The notes: a model not told the origin generated them from the sequence alone. Shown: positions 24,301 through 32,149, counted from the first letter of the stretch. The stretch is 64,000 bases of DNA from Lineus longissimus (GCF_910592395.1 NC_088317.1:10542001-10606000); one strand, 5' to 3'. Numbers and translations are program-made.

Positions 24301-27300
24301 CGTTTTGTGTATGAAATGTACATGGGGTTCATGTGTGTTTTAATCTTCCACTTCGACTGAATGACTGAGCAAATTTAACGAGACAGAAAGCCAAAATCGG
24401 TAACACTTCCTATGAAAACAAGGTACGGGAGTTAATCTATACTATGACTTTTCAAATAACAGTTGGCACAGCTAATTGTATTTAGCAAATCAAGAGAAAA
24501 TAGAAAGAAAACTCACCTCGGTTTTCTGTCAAAACGTCCGTAGATGAACTGAGCGCATGGACCTGGGTATCTCTAACTGTCTTTTATCGGAAATTTCAAT
24601 TAGAATTAGACAAAATAACCCCACAAAACGACCAGTTACAAAGAAATATTGACATTGAGATCAAAATGCAGTACAACCTCTCTATTGCAGATACCCATGG
24701 GACTGCAATTAATATTAGAATATACAGTAGCTTGGCAATGTGATGCACAGCGAAGATAATTAATCAAAACATTCGGATTTAATTAGGAGAGCAACGGTCA
24801 TTAAATTCACTCTACCCTGTAATTAACTGAACACAGTGTCTAATTATGTTCATCAAATATGCAAACATCACACCTGTTAGGTCTAATTGGCTACCTAAGT
24901 GAATACCTAAGGGAAGCCATTGCATTTGTTTACTGTCCGTAAGGGTGAGTTGATTGGTCCAAAAAGTCACCATGGCCGTGTCTGCAATTCGGAGTAGAGA
25001 GGTGTCCGCCCTACAGAGGTTTTGGTTAAAGCAAATGACAAATTGGGACTGAACAAATATGTCCGTACTGTGGAGTTGTCCACAAGGGGAGTTTCTAGTG
25101 TATAGGGAAATACCACTTTCTAACTGCTCGTTATGACAAATTTAGATTAGAACTATGTTTCGAAATGAACATACACACTCTATACATTCGCAAAACAACC
25201 ATCACATTATCAGCCTCGGCTGCAATGCCTTGTGGTGGCACTACACAGTGCGTCGGACGCCGTCAAGGGCAGTGTCAAATAGGCCCCGGGCAACCGACAC
25301 GAGGTAGTCGTTCAGTTCCTGATGAGGCCTAATCATACATCATAGGCAATATAATCCATACAAAGAAGTCTGCAGCATTTTCATTGCATTTAATTCATAA
25401 GTGCACCAATAGGTGGCGCCACCTCTGACACTACTTGGATCCTGAAAATGGTAAATAATTGACAAAGAAATTGCATGATGTGTGCGATCTTCAAACGGTC
25501 CTCAATCGGTTCAAAATGAATGATTTGGGAATGCCATTACCACCGGCAGATAGCCAAATGAATCTACTTTCTTTATTTGAAAAAAACCCCCAAAACAAGT
25601 GCTCATCTCAGCTATTTTTTCGCTATATTGCCTAGAATTTGGACGAGCATAATTGACACTCGCACAACTTCGCCCAACCTCGCGTGGCAGATGGAAGGTA
25701 TGTTACATATTGAGGCCAAACTGGGGTTTGAGACCAACTCGAAGTGGCACAGATTCTAGTCTCATAAAATCACAAAAGATCTCTCTTCACATGGTAACTA
25801 AGACCAGGGCGTCAAAGTAAATAGTATTTGGAACGCTTTGGACCCATTCACGAACATGGAAACGGCCTGCGTCTTAAGAACTACATTTCTCTGGGGGAAC
25901 AAAACGGACCCGTCCCAAACTGTCTAGTGCCACCATAAATGTAGGGCGTTCAGTACATTACAGAGACAGGTAGAATCGAGGCCGTTTTGCCAGTATTGAG
26001 CATACGCCAATTTTCAGAAATCTGCCAATTACTGCCAATTACGGGGTGTTTAGTCTTTCTGCTGTAAATAGCTATAATCCTACCGAAACAAGAGTTCAAA
26101 ATATTGGTATCCTGGCACAGCTAGACCAAATTCTGAGGAAAATGCAATTATTTTTCTGGAACTACTTTCGGCTAGCTCCAGTACAGATGATATGAAATGG
26201 TCTAGGGACCATGTGCTCACCTTAGGTAATGTAATTCATGTCATTTGCAGTGGATATGGGGAGAACAGTTTCTAGTTTTTAGCAGTTTTTAATCCATTGA
26301 ATAATATTATTCTTCTCGGCTCGATGGCACAAAAGAAAATTACCGGTACCATCTAAGTATAACATTTTGGTTATAAAGTTGACTGAATTTCAGGGTTATT
26401 GTATAGTGTACATGTCACATGGAAATTTGTTGACATCTGTTCAACAGTTTAGCAGTAATGAGTAATAGGACTTCTTTGGATTTTCAAGATGGCGGCCATA
26501 TTTGTCTTGGGATATTGATAGGAGTACATAGATACGAAATCACATGGAGTTTGGTGGCAATCCGATCTCTAGTTTCGGAGTAATAGGACTTTGTTTAATT
26601 TTCAAGAAGGCTACCTGGCGGCCATATTGGAAGATGGATTTGACTGAAAAATCAGGAATGTTGTAGAGAGTACATAGACATACAACCACATGAAATTTGC
26701 TTGCAATCCGACTTTGGTTAATTTTCAAGATGACCGCCTGGCGGCCATATTTGAAGTCCAAGCGAAACCGAATTCAAGTTCAAAATGGCTGCCATATTCA
26801 ATATTGGATCGCGACGATTTTCAAAAGAAAAAATACACTACATGAACAGTGACTCCCAAATGCCATGGCAAAAGCGGCTGATGGAGGCAAAGTCTTTTGT
26901 TTAATAATTGAGTGAAATGAGATGTTGATGGCATGAAATCTGACACCAATGCACAGACAATGACATGATGCCCCTGACTTTTGTATAAACAGTATTTTCA
27001 CAATGTGTTCCCTGGTGGCCAAACTGAATCAGATTAGGCGTAATTTTAAAATGAATGAAGTCAACTCGCATACAAAGGCCTATATTAGAAGACAACAAGC
27101 ATAGCTTTGAATGTCCCCCGTCACAGTTGGGTGTTTTTTGAAAAATGTGTAGTTTGAATCCGTGTGGTGTTGTTGGCTGTCATTGACTAAAGATTTCGTA
27201 AAGATCGGAGAAATATTAAGCGACTTCTAACACTTTATGTGTTTTTGGTTTCGGAACCCTGGTGGCCAAATCGAGAATGAAACTCAGCCGATTTTTCGAC

Positions 27301-29110
27301 GCGACACACCTTTGGCCCACCCTCTATCAGCACACGAAATTTCAATCCAAAATATTTGGTCGTTCAGAAGTTACAAAGCGGAAGGCAATTTTCATGATTT
27401 TCAGGAAGCGCCCCCTATAGGGCAGAAAAATGGATGAAACTAAAACCCGGGTAATATATCATGTACCTTTGTTGGCTTAGTCTACCATAAATATTTGGTA
27501 AAGATACTTTATGCGTTTTTGGTTTTGGCCCCCTGGTGGCCAAGTCAAGAATCAAACTCGGTCGATTTTTCGACGCGACATACCTTTGTCCCGCCCTCTA
27601 TCAGCACACCAAATTTCAATCCAAAATATTTTGTCGTTCAGAAGTTACAGAGCGGAAGGGAATTTTTATGATTTTCAGGAAGCGCCCCCTATAGGGCAGA
27701 AAAATGAATAAATTAAAAACCCGGGTGATATATCTATGTTAGCTTAGTCTACCATAAAAATATGGTAAAGATCGGACGAATATTAAGCGAGTTCTAACAC
27801 TTCACATGTTTTTGGTTTTGGCCCCCTGGCGGCCAAATGGAGAATCAAACTCGGCCGATTGTTCCGACGCGACACACCTTTCTTTGTCCTGCCCTCTATC
27901 AGCACACCAAATTTCAATTCAAAATATTTTGTCGTTCAGAAGTTATAGAGCGGAAGGGAAACGTGCGTCCGGCGAGCGGCGCAACAATTCGCCAGGCCGG
28001 GAATCTGACCGGGATGATTTTTAGTGGGACATATCTTCAGATGTTCTTCACTCCTTCCACCAAATATCGTTTAAATTGCTCGAGTCGTTCAGAAGCTGTA
28101 GGGTTGAAACGAGCACAAAGTTGGTGCCATGTACTAATACCATGTCCCCCTACACAAGCTCCGGGTGACAATAACTGGTCATTCTTAAGTTACTGATGAA
28201 GTGACATCGTCACAAATCGCCAGATAGTGCCCCAAGGGAAAATTATTGCAATACAGAATTTTCGCTGCAATTTGTTTAATGGATTAAGATAACCTTTGTA
28301 CAATCTTTAAATCAAATCTGATCCAGAATACATTTTGAGATGTAGATCCTTGTCAAAGAAATGCTACAAACTGGCTAGGGACTGACCTCCTGTCTCTTGA
28401 CATCCATGGCCCAGAATACCAACATACAATCGTCACCAACAGACACCAACTGCTTCGATGAGGTACTGTATAATATGGACTGGACTTTATCACTGAAGGA
28501 GAAGAATAAATATGTCACCCATAACACCAAAATGAGTGGCAATAGTTGCATCTGGCCCATATGGTACCAACATGTTCATAGCTTATGTTAAAATCTACCT
28601 TTGGTTGTCAATCCAATCTTCGTATCTTTCTTGCTACCTGATATATATTCATAAACGAAAAGCCTTTAATACCAACGTTGGAGAAAATCAAGGTTTTATG
28701 ACAATACATTTACAATTTTCTTTTGGGAGGTATTCACAAAAATTATTTTATGCATTCTAGATTATTTTCTGGCCAAATTGACTGACTAATTTAGGCTTGA
28801 CATGTTATCTTCTGAAAGTGAAAGACCATCAAAAGTGACATATTCATAAATTGTCAATTAGGGTGGTGACTTACTACCTGATTTGGTGTGATGGGTCACA
28901 TCAAGTATTGATAAAGACTTATCTTTAATAATTTTCGTAATTTCAGATAAAGCATGTAACTTCATATTTTGACAAACACTTACTGGTGTCCCTGTAACTC
29001 AAACGCTGTGCCCTGTTGTCCTCCAATGTCCCACACAATAATCGACTGGTCAAAACTTCCAGAGAACAGGAGCTTTTTTTCAGCATCCCATGCCAGGCTT
29101 CGTATGCTTC
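6316..29110 (-). CDS. wdfy2: WD40-repeat and FYVE-domain protein, WDFY1/WDFY2 family, 3' half of gene
   Basis: Six minus-strand exons join in phase: 29110-28984, 28492-28387, 10032-9931, 8182-8052, 6881-6773 and 6345-6316 (605 nt including the stop). In order they encode two WD40 blades (SIRSLAWD...IIVWDIGG and [16 protein letters not shown]), the link RQE-TPEW, a FYVE zinc finger with four CxxC pairs, HHCRKCG and RVCEEC, then a last blade ending LWDISSVLH. This arrangement, with a FYVE finger inserted between WD repeats, is characteristic of WDFY1/WDFY2, which bind phosphatidylinositol-3-phosphate on early endosomes; WDFY2 acts in endocytosis and Akt signalling (known for vertebrates). The N-terminal blades and promoter were not found. 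The intron 10033-28386 is packed with transposons. WDFY1 rather than WDFY2 orthology cannot be excluded. Confidence 0.9.
6773..6881 (-). CDS. wdfy2: wdfy2-like exon, post-FYVE WD blade
   Basis: The acceptor CTTTCAG and donor AAG|GTGAGT bound 109 nt encoding [18 protein letters not shown] and, at the end, GKDRVMK. The family has a closely similar ATFHDSKH block here. The first base completes the GA carried over from the previous exon. Confidence 0.9.
6882..7417. other. Intronic sequence, nothing recognised
   Basis: This is part of the intron between wdfy2-like exons 6773-6881 and 8052-8182. It is AT-rich and the short overlapping ORFs have no protein-like motifs. Confidence 0.5.
7418..7775 (-). 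mobile_element. CR1/L2-type LINE 3' fragment
   Basis: On the minus strand an open stretch down to the stop near 7549 encodes [20 protein letters not shown] followed by [15 protein letters not shown] and KTLLKTHLF. This is the usual C-terminus of CR1/L2-clade reverse-transcriptase proteins. A short 3' UTR with GCGCTATATAAATGTG and a (TAGA)n tail near 7419-7436 follows. The fragment is strongly 5'-truncated, typical of target-primed integration, and lies in a wdfy2-like intron. The upstream part of the open frame to 8058 is unrelated flanking DNA. Confidence 0.8.
8052..8182 (-). CDS. wdfy2: wdfy2-like exon, FYVE zinc finger second half
   Basis: The acceptor TTGATTTCAG and donor GA|GTAAGT bound 131 nt encoding [14 protein letters not shown], then [14 protein letters not shown]. 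These contain the basic HHCR patch that contacts PI3P and the RVC motif of FYVE domains, and three of the four CxxC zinc-ligand pairs. Start phase is 0 and two bases carry over to the next exon. Confidence 0.93.
8227..9062. mobile_element. Family A repeat, degenerate copy A3
   Basis: It starts near AAGGCCTGGGCCATTGTG with a weakened palindrome, then CCCACC. It has one core unit with CCCCCTGGTCC, AACGTGCCGC and GACGGTGGTGCCGATAGTG, then GACCTCTGTGACCTTG near 8751. The right terminus is not recognisable. The GGTGCCGATAGTG stretch is the uninterrupted equivalent of the site at which the Bel/Pao element entered copy A7. Confidence 0.65.
9380..9920. repeat. Two degenerate family A core units
   Basis: Two related units about 300 bp apart contain CCAATGATGAACTTT, TTTGACCTCTGT, AAAATTGGGT and GGTGATGTATCCT or its variant, with ATTTTCAATAGCCAACAGG between them. 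Neither element end is present. They fill most of the intron before exon 9931-10032. Confidence 0.6.
9931..10032 (-). CDS. wdfy2: wdfy2-like exon, FYVE zinc finger first half
   Basis: The acceptor CTTGTTTTATAG and donor CAG|GTAATT bound 102 nt encoding [20 protein letters not shown] and then [13 protein letters not shown]. It supplies the first CxxC pair and the PFFWN-KMWD block typical of the family. It is phase 0 on both sides. Confidence 0.92.
10290..11290. repeat. Minisatellite of about 142-bp units, with two longer units
   Basis: About six units share GGAACCTCCCCTACACTAGG, CATTACACCACA, AGTTTCAGGTCTGTCACTC, TGGTTCTTGAGTTATGGG and AAGATGGCCxCCTGGC. Successive CTCCCCTA motifs at about 10365, 10508, 10650 and 10796 are about 142 bp apart. 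Long plus-strand ORFs here (10296-11169) arise from the unit and are not genes. Confidence 0.8.
11569..12261. mobile_element. piggyBac-like TTAA element with transposase N-terminal remnant (uninterrupted copy)
   Basis: The ends are CCCTTTCGCTG and CAGCGAAAGGG, perfect inverted repeats, flanked by TTAA at 11565-11568 and 12262-12265. TTAA targets and CCC ends are the signature of the piggyBac superfamily. At 11823 a reading frame opens ATGCCTCAGTCACG ([20 protein letters not shown]) and runs into a stop. More Asp/Glu/Ser-rich coding-like sequence follows to about 11995, as in acidic piggyBac transposase N-termini. The DDD catalytic region is missing, so this is an internally deleted, non-autonomous copy. 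It is the empty-site reference for the gypsy insertion at 18020. Confidence 0.8.
12355..13260. repeat. Tandem repeat of about 110 bp, split by a TTAA element
   Basis: Units share ACCTTTAGTTTGATACCA, AAACACGACTAC, TTTAGC and GTAGGTCAxxxCAAACCT. Four occur from 12355 to 12704 and a further partial unit resumes at 13191 (AGTAGGGCAAAAGATCATAA). The interruption is the TTAA element at 12705-13190. Confidence 0.65.
12705..13190. mobile_element. TTAA-flanked non-autonomous DNA element
   Basis: TTAA lies at 12701-12704 and 13191-13194. The termini are TCCTATAACACCT and, inverted, CCCTATGACACCT. The right end has a doubled GTCATAGGGCGCCTCCAGG motif (13129-13145 and 13162-13180). No coding capacity is visible. 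Its TIR sequence differs from the elements at 11569, 17860, 33239 and 42354. Confidence 0.7.
13260..14100. repeat. Minisatellite of about 80-bp units
   Basis: Units share CAGGCTACAATGCGGTCTC, TTACTTGATTGTGACATGAG, GCATGATGCCGTCTC and ACATCACCCTCTTCTC. About nine complete or partial units are present. A 190-bp MITE interrupts the array at 13674-13863. The ORF 13339-13623 is a translation of the repeat. Confidence 0.8.
13674..13863. mobile_element. 190-bp MITE with 33-bp terminal inverted repeats
   Basis: The left end TGTGACCCGTCACAGC is followed by AAAACCAGGCGCATGTC. The right end, read inverted, is the same with a single difference (CCG against CCT). It sits in a minisatellite unit that elsewhere reads CTTATATCAATCAGG, so the target is TATA or ATAT and the TSD is TA to ATAT (ambiguous). 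It is non-coding. Confidence 0.8.
14101..15344. other. Intronic sequence without recognised genes or repeats
   Basis: No splice-consistent minus-strand exon matching WDFY proteins and no transposon termini were recognised. The plus-strand ORFs at 14864-15073 and 15225-15419 lack recognisable motifs. Confidence 0.45.
15345..16312. mobile_element. Family A repeat, copy A4
   Basis: It starts GAAGCGGCCTGGGGCGTTGTG then GCTCACC. It ends CTCCCCTGTCCTGGAGACAGG then TGAGCCAAAAA, where CCTGTC/GACAGG form a hairpin. The core contains CCCCCTGGTGGCCACATC, TTTGACCTCTGTGACCTTG (about 15957) and AACGTGCCACC. Near the left end a GACCTTGAAAAGTAGG core motif directly precedes GTTAGGGTTAGGGTTA, an internal rearrangement. 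Confidence 0.75.
16566..17162. repeat. 297-bp tandem duplication
   Basis: Two nearly identical units (about 16566-16865 and 16866-17162) each start AGTGAACTGGAGGGGGGG and contain TTGGCCTAGGCCTAAATCG and GGTAGAGTTTGGACACATG. They differ mainly in the G-run length (10 or more against 7) and a few substitutions, so the event is fairly recent. The paired ORFs at 16684 and 16981 come from the duplication. Confidence 0.85.
17193..17239. repeat. 47-bp hairpin
   Basis: GACTTATCAATTAGAT at 17199-17214 and its exact complement at 17218-17233 are separated by CTT. The pairing continues outward as GTTCC/GGAAC after one A-A mismatch. No T-run follows, so it is not a terminator-like structure. Confidence 0.85.
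17264..17297 (+). repeat. 34-bp inverted repeat arm (partner 23987-24020)
   Basis: TGCGCATGCGC is followed by a GTAGT-rich stretch. The exact reverse complement lies at 23987-24020. The two arms flank the TTAA/gypsy composite at a distance of about 6.7 kb. No target duplication is visible outside them. Confidence 0.85.
18020..18258 (+). repeat. Gypsy 5' LTR
   Basis: It begins TGTTATATTATCGAGCGC and ends GAGGAAATACAACA (TG...CA boundaries). ATTAAAGTAG and TATATACAG near 18193-18212 could serve as polyadenylation or promoter elements but this is not established. Confidence 0.95.
18259..18276 (+). promoter_or_regulatory. Candidate tRNA primer-binding site
   Basis: TGGTGTCAGAATTCTGAA starts directly at the LTR edge, and the leading TGG would pair with the CCA end of a tRNA. 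The priming tRNA was not identified. Confidence 0.6.
18595..22863 (+). pseudogene. Gypsy gag-pol polyprotein, one frame with two nonsense codons
   Basis: Frame 1 runs from ATG 18595 (context ATCATGGCC) to TAA 22863, about 1,420 codons, broken only by TAA at 18829-18831 (in gag) and TAA at 19816-19818 (in protease). Gag has a zinc knuckle [14 protein letters not shown]. Protease has ADTGAQG near 19702. RT has LDAKSGYW and the catalytic IADD near 20600. RNase H has VDAS, ERELL, SDHRPL and PDSLSR. Integrase has the HH-CC finger (EGHQG ... HCMPCQTH) and the acidic triad in GTDY, SDNGG and FVESQ. The C-terminus is basic and Pro/Thr-rich with PQTP repeats. The product would form retrotransposon particles and copy and integrate the element. 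The two breaks look like point mutations. Confidence 0.9.
23094..23104 (+). promoter_or_regulatory. Polypurine tract
   Basis: AGTGAAGGGGA lies immediately before the 3' LTR. In LTR elements this is the plus-strand DNA primer site. Confidence 0.75.
23105..23343 (+). repeat. Gypsy 3' LTR
   Basis: It is the same length as the 5' LTR (239 bp), with six differences seen by eye, for example TATAAT for TATTAT at the start and GCACC for GCGCC. GTTTA target duplication follows. Confidence 0.95.
23987..24020 (-). repeat. 34-bp inverted repeat arm (partner 17264-17297)
   Basis: It is the exact reverse complement of 17264-17297 and ends GCGCATGCGCA. Confidence 0.85.
24466..26186. repeat. Dispersed repeat or duplicated segment, family D, long copy
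   Basis: It is homologous in blocks to 59750-59786 plus 62187-62790. Shared blocks include AACTCACC-GGTTTTCTGTCAAAACGTC, GATGAACTGAGCGCA, TACCACTTTCTAACTGCTCG, CATTATCAGCCTCGGCTG, AGTACATTACAGAGACAGG and CAGCTCCAGTAC. The right copy lacks several hundred bases, including about 24700-25100 and 25300-25950. No termini or coding sequence were recognised. The ORF at 25577-25759 has no homologous support. Confidence 0.7.
26188..26770. mobile_element. Family A repeat, copy A5, truncated
   Basis: It starts GAAATGGTCTAGGGACCATG then TGCTCACCTTAGG and parallels copy A1 closely (GGATATGGGGAGAACAGTTTC, TTATTCTTCTCGGCTC, ATGGCACAAAAGAAAATTACC). It ends after the CAAGATGACCGCCTGGCGG units without a right terminus. 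Confidence 0.75.
27130..28000. repeat. Three tandem units of about 280 bp, related to family A cores
   Basis: Units share CCCTGGTGGCCAAAT-type motifs (about 27256, 27531 and 27822), GATTTTTCGACGCGACA, CCCTCTATCAGCACAC, TCGTTCAGAAGTTACA and AGCGCCCCCTATAGGGCAGA. The CCCCTATAGGGC motif is palindromic. The repeated ORFs at 27237, 27511 and 27806 are the same unit read three times. Confidence 0.75.
28387..28492 (-). CDS. wdfy2: wdfy2-like exon, WD40 blade
   Basis: The acceptor TTCTCCTTCAG and donor GAG|GTCAGT bound 106 nt encoding [20 protein letters not shown] and, at the end, [11 protein letters not shown]. The first base completes the codon left by exon 28984-29110. The family has WNMD-ERQETPEW here, and TPEW indeed opens the next exon 18 kb away. 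Confidence 0.93.
28984..29110 (-). CDS. wdfy2: wdfy2-like exon, WD40 blade
   Basis: The acceptor TTTTCTTTGTAG and donor CA|GTAAGT bound 127 nt encoding [20 protein letters not shown], then [19 protein letters not shown]. The GH and WD dipeptides mark a WD40 blade, and IGG-GTA-ELQGH is specific to WDFY1/2. The two bases at each side fit neighbouring exons. Confidence 0.93.
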
Positions 29111-30650
29111 CTACAAAGAAAAGTGGACCCCATTAAACTAAATTAACACTTCTATCTTCATTCAGAGTTTGAACATTAAATTATGCAATGTGTAGAGCAG
29201 CCAATCACTGAGAAGACTTTCACTGCGATACCACAGCACAGTGTATGATGATAACACCTCAGGTCACAGGACACTTCTTCTACTTCTTCAGCCTTCGCTC
29301 TGCCCTTGCCCCAGAGGTGAGCTACACAGCTGTTTCAGCTAAGCCTTAACATGACATCGAAATGATCCATCCCCAGCACAGGGATTGGTCAGCGCAAAAA
29401 GCTTGTTAACCACTATGTAAACATTGTCTCCATCACACAATCGCAATACCCATTCAGTCTAAAGGGTAATGTGTTGGCGTCGTTCAAAACACGAGCGCAA
29501 GCCTGTGGACGTTCTACTTAAAGATACGTCGGTTTTGATTGGCTCATTAGGTCTATCACGTGCCATGCCACCCGACGAACTTTCATGAAATTCGGATCAG
29601 AATTGATGAAACAGTGACGATTTGCGGTATTTTTATCAATTTTTCAACAAATTTGCAGATTTCCAATTTTCATCAAACTAGATACCCAGGTAGGTGTAAT
29701 ATCACTCATCATAAATACCCCCACCGTTTAACATATCTTAGTTCAGTTTCGTACCAAATCGTGCGCTCATTCAGACAATCCTAGAACTTGGATCTGCTCC
29801 GATTCAAAATGGCCGGCTTGCAGATTGAGATGAACTCAAGGTGCCAATTTCATCATATAACATCGGATTCCCTTGACCGTTTATTTGTAGTACGAGTTAC
29901 TTTAAATATTAATTGATATCCTAACTTTAATTAGTTTCCGTTTTTAAAATTTAGTTTGCACTATTTATGCAGAAATATGCATTTGAAACCCAGTGTCCAG
30001 TTTCAAGTTTCGTTGGTTCAGTCTATTGTGCTGATAGGGGTTCGGTTTGGGTGGAAATATAAATGAGTCACAATTGTTTGGCAACTTGTGACCAAAACAT
30101 GAGTTAGCACTTATTGTAGTCTATCTGGAAAACAAATTCAGGGATGTTTTTGATGAATCTGGTTTTCAAACTTTTGAAACACTGAATAGTTTTTCGGTTT
30201 GTGCTGAGCTTTTCACCCTTGGCCACAATGGACTTGCCCATTAACCCAGACATTGGATTTGTTTTGATTTTTTTGTACAGGGTGATGTTAAAACAGTGTC
30301 TTGTGTTGACCGGGTGCCTATGCATAAACATTTCTTCTTTTTCTCTGTGACTACATTGTAAGATTTTGTTCTGACTTCTCGTGTGTATTGTCTGTAGGCC
30401 TATTGTCATTTGTCACTGTCAGCATTTATTCGAAGAATCAAAGAACACAATTCATGCAATTGATCAGTACACGGTTTTGTATTGTCGGCGTTGCAGGAAA
30501 TGTGAAAACAAATTTTTTTAACTGGGGTACCATTACCAGATTTGTCTGTTTTATAATGTGTATTCTTTCATGTTCCTTATCCATGGCTGCCAAGTGTGCT
30601 GGTCATCCTTCAGTTACTAAGTACTAGATTTTCTTTGTCTTTATTTTCAG
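29111..30650. other. Low-repeat sequence, no exon recognised
   Basis: No transposon ends or tandem repeats were recognised. The opposing ORFs at 30104-30409 (minus) and 30388-30627 (plus) lack splice context or motifs. Two polypyrimidine-AG sites near 30650-30660 and 30905 could be acceptors for 5' UTR exons of the plus-strand locus that follows. Confidence 0.45.
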
Positions 30651-30940
30651 TTTATTTTCAGGTGGTGTGGAGAGTAGGCCTACTGCATCCGCCCTGATCT
30701 ACTAGAATTGTGGGAAGTGATGATACTCTAAATCATAATTGACTCTGCACTAGAAATAAGAATACCGTTGATTGATGCATGAGGCTTGATAGATATCAGT
30801 ACATGTACATGACGTACATGTTGTAGTACATCCTGCATTCAAGCACAGACCGTGTCTGTTGGTGACCCTCGCCTTTTTGCAACCCATTCTCTTTTACAAT
30901 TCCAGGTATTGTCTAGTCCAGGTATTGTCTAGTCCATGAA

Positions 30941-31423
30941 ATGGAGACGTCTTTGACTTCAAATGATGCTGACTGCCCTCCTCAGAAGAAAGTGAGGTTG
31001 GATTCCAAAGTTGGTTCGGGCGGCCATAAAAGATATTTTGGGCGGAAACGCAGGAAAGCCAAGGCAGTCAAGTCAGAAGTTATGTCGTCTATGTTCAACG
31101 TTGGGGACTCTGTTCTGTTTAAATTACTGAGGGATGTATATGTAGGAACTGTGTTGTCACAAGTTTATCCAAAACAGTACACCATTCAGGACTTCAGTGG
31201 AAGTATACATGCAGTAGTCATTGATAACCTCTATGAAGGATTCCAACATTCGAGTCACGACCGATTACCAGCTGTTGGTGAAGTTGTCTATGTTCGATAC
31301 AGTGATCAAACGGGGGTTCTCAAATTCGGAAAGACTGTTTGCATCCGAAATGGTGCACTATGGATTACTTTTGACAAATCGGGACTTGAGTTTAGTGTTC
31401 AACGAAGCATTCATCTTGAATGA
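30941..31423 (+). CDS. Uncharacterised 160-residue protein with basic N-terminus and two SH3/Tudor-like stretches
   Basis: It is an uninterrupted ORF from ATG 30941 (context GAAATGG, a good Kozak match) to TGA 31423, shortly after a strong acceptor-like CTTTTACAATTCCAG (30905). Residues about 28-45 are highly basic (GHKRYFGRKRRKAK) and could be a nuclear localisation signal. Residues about 52-95 (NVGDSVLFKLLRDVYVGTVL, then QYTIQDFSG) and 110-158 (VGEVVYVRYSDQTGVL) look like small beta-barrels of the SH3/Tudor/Spindlin kind. This fold call is inference. No transposon hallmark is visible. I do not recognise the family. The coiled-coil ORF follows after only 28 nt. Confidence 0.65.
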   Translation: METSLTSNDADCPPQKKVRLDSKVGSGGHKRYFGRKRRKAKAVKSEVMSSMFNVGDSVLFKLLRDVYVGTVLSQVYPKQYTIQDFSGSIHAVVIDNLYEGFQHSSHDRLPAVGEVVYVRYSDQTGVLKFGKTVCIRNGALWITFDKSGLEFSVQRSIHLE

Positions 31424-31451
31424 AAGGGCTTAGCAACTAGGTGTGGGGAAT

Positions 31452-32149
31452 ATGGGATTGGGAGAGATGAGTGTGAATGAGAATGGAGATACACGTGAGG
31501 CTATACACCTCTTAACATGTATGCTGAACCGATTGGTGGAGGAAACGATTCACACTCATTCTGATTATCGGGACCGAGCCAGTCAAATTCGGGAGTTGTA
31601 TGTTCAGGATATTCGTTCACGAGACAGTGCCATCCTTGAGCTAAAACAGCAGCACTTGGTTGACACTGTCACTATTAACCAACTTGGTTGTGAGTGGTTT
31701 AGTCGTTGGAGTGCATTAAATCAATCAACAAAATGTCTACAGGAATGGCTTGGCTCAACAATCAAGGAGAGTGAAGGATACTGTGCAGAAATCAAGCGAC
31801 TCCAAAGCCGGCTTTTTCTTCAGGAAAGTGTTTTTTCCAAAACTGTCCTTAAATTAGAAGGTGAAATTTCAGAACTAAAAGATAATGTGGTTAGATTAGA
31901 AACGGTGAGTATGCTCAACAGTATGGTCAGTATGCCTGTGTGAGGGATTCATAACTTCAGATGAAATTGCTGTATTCCAATCATGCTCTGCGTATTACTG
32001 CCAATCCAGACAATATGAAGAAGAGTGAACGAACGTGCAAGAAGGTCTTAGAAAGTAGTAAAGAATGTCCTGGTCGGTTGAAAAAATGTCCTGCTCAAAA
32101 TAATGAAAGGATATGTCAGAGCTGTTTCAAGCATTTGTTCAGTCAGTGA
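31452..32149 (+). CDS. Uncharacterised coiled-coil protein with Cys-rich C-terminus (spliced)
   Basis: Exon 1 runs from ATG 31452 (or 31470) to 31904, exon 2 from 31961 to TGA 32149. The intron 31905-31960 (56 nt) has donor ACG|GTGAGT and acceptor ATTCATAACTTCAG|ATG, and joins two open frames at phase 0, giving about 213 residues. The first part is helical with heptad-like ELKQQHLVDT and LKLEGEISELKDNVVRLE. The C-terminal part has spaced cysteines (TCKK, ECPG, KCPA, ICQSC) that might bind zinc. Reading through without splicing ends 13 codons later. Whether it is an independent gene or an alternative product of the upstream ORF's transcript is unknown. The family is not recognised. Confidence 0.55.
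31905..31960 (+). other. Predicted 56-nt intron
   Basis: GTGAGT is a strong donor consensus and CATAACTTCAG an acceptable acceptor. Removing it preserves the reading frame across two otherwise separate ORFs. It is short for an animal intron but within the known range. Confidence 0.6.

Larger units (their letters stand above)
10033..28386 (-). other. 18.4-kb transposon-rich wdfy2-like intron
   Basis: This is bounded by the donor GAG|GTCAGT at 28386-28385 and the acceptor TTTATAG at 10033-10034. It contains a minisatellite, three TTAA elements (one carrying the gypsy element), a MITE, family A and D repeats and tandem duplications. No host coding sequence was recognised inside it. Confidence 0.8.

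Noticed and set aside
27237-28196. Repeated ORFs with similar peptides
   Set aside because: Same about 280-bp repeat unit read several times; not a protein repeat family.
31278-31440. Possible intron (GTGAAG ... CAACTAG) fusing the 160-codon ORF to the coiled-coil ORF
   Set aside because: Phases match, but the acceptor has no pyrimidine tract and the splice would remove the second barrel-like stretch.
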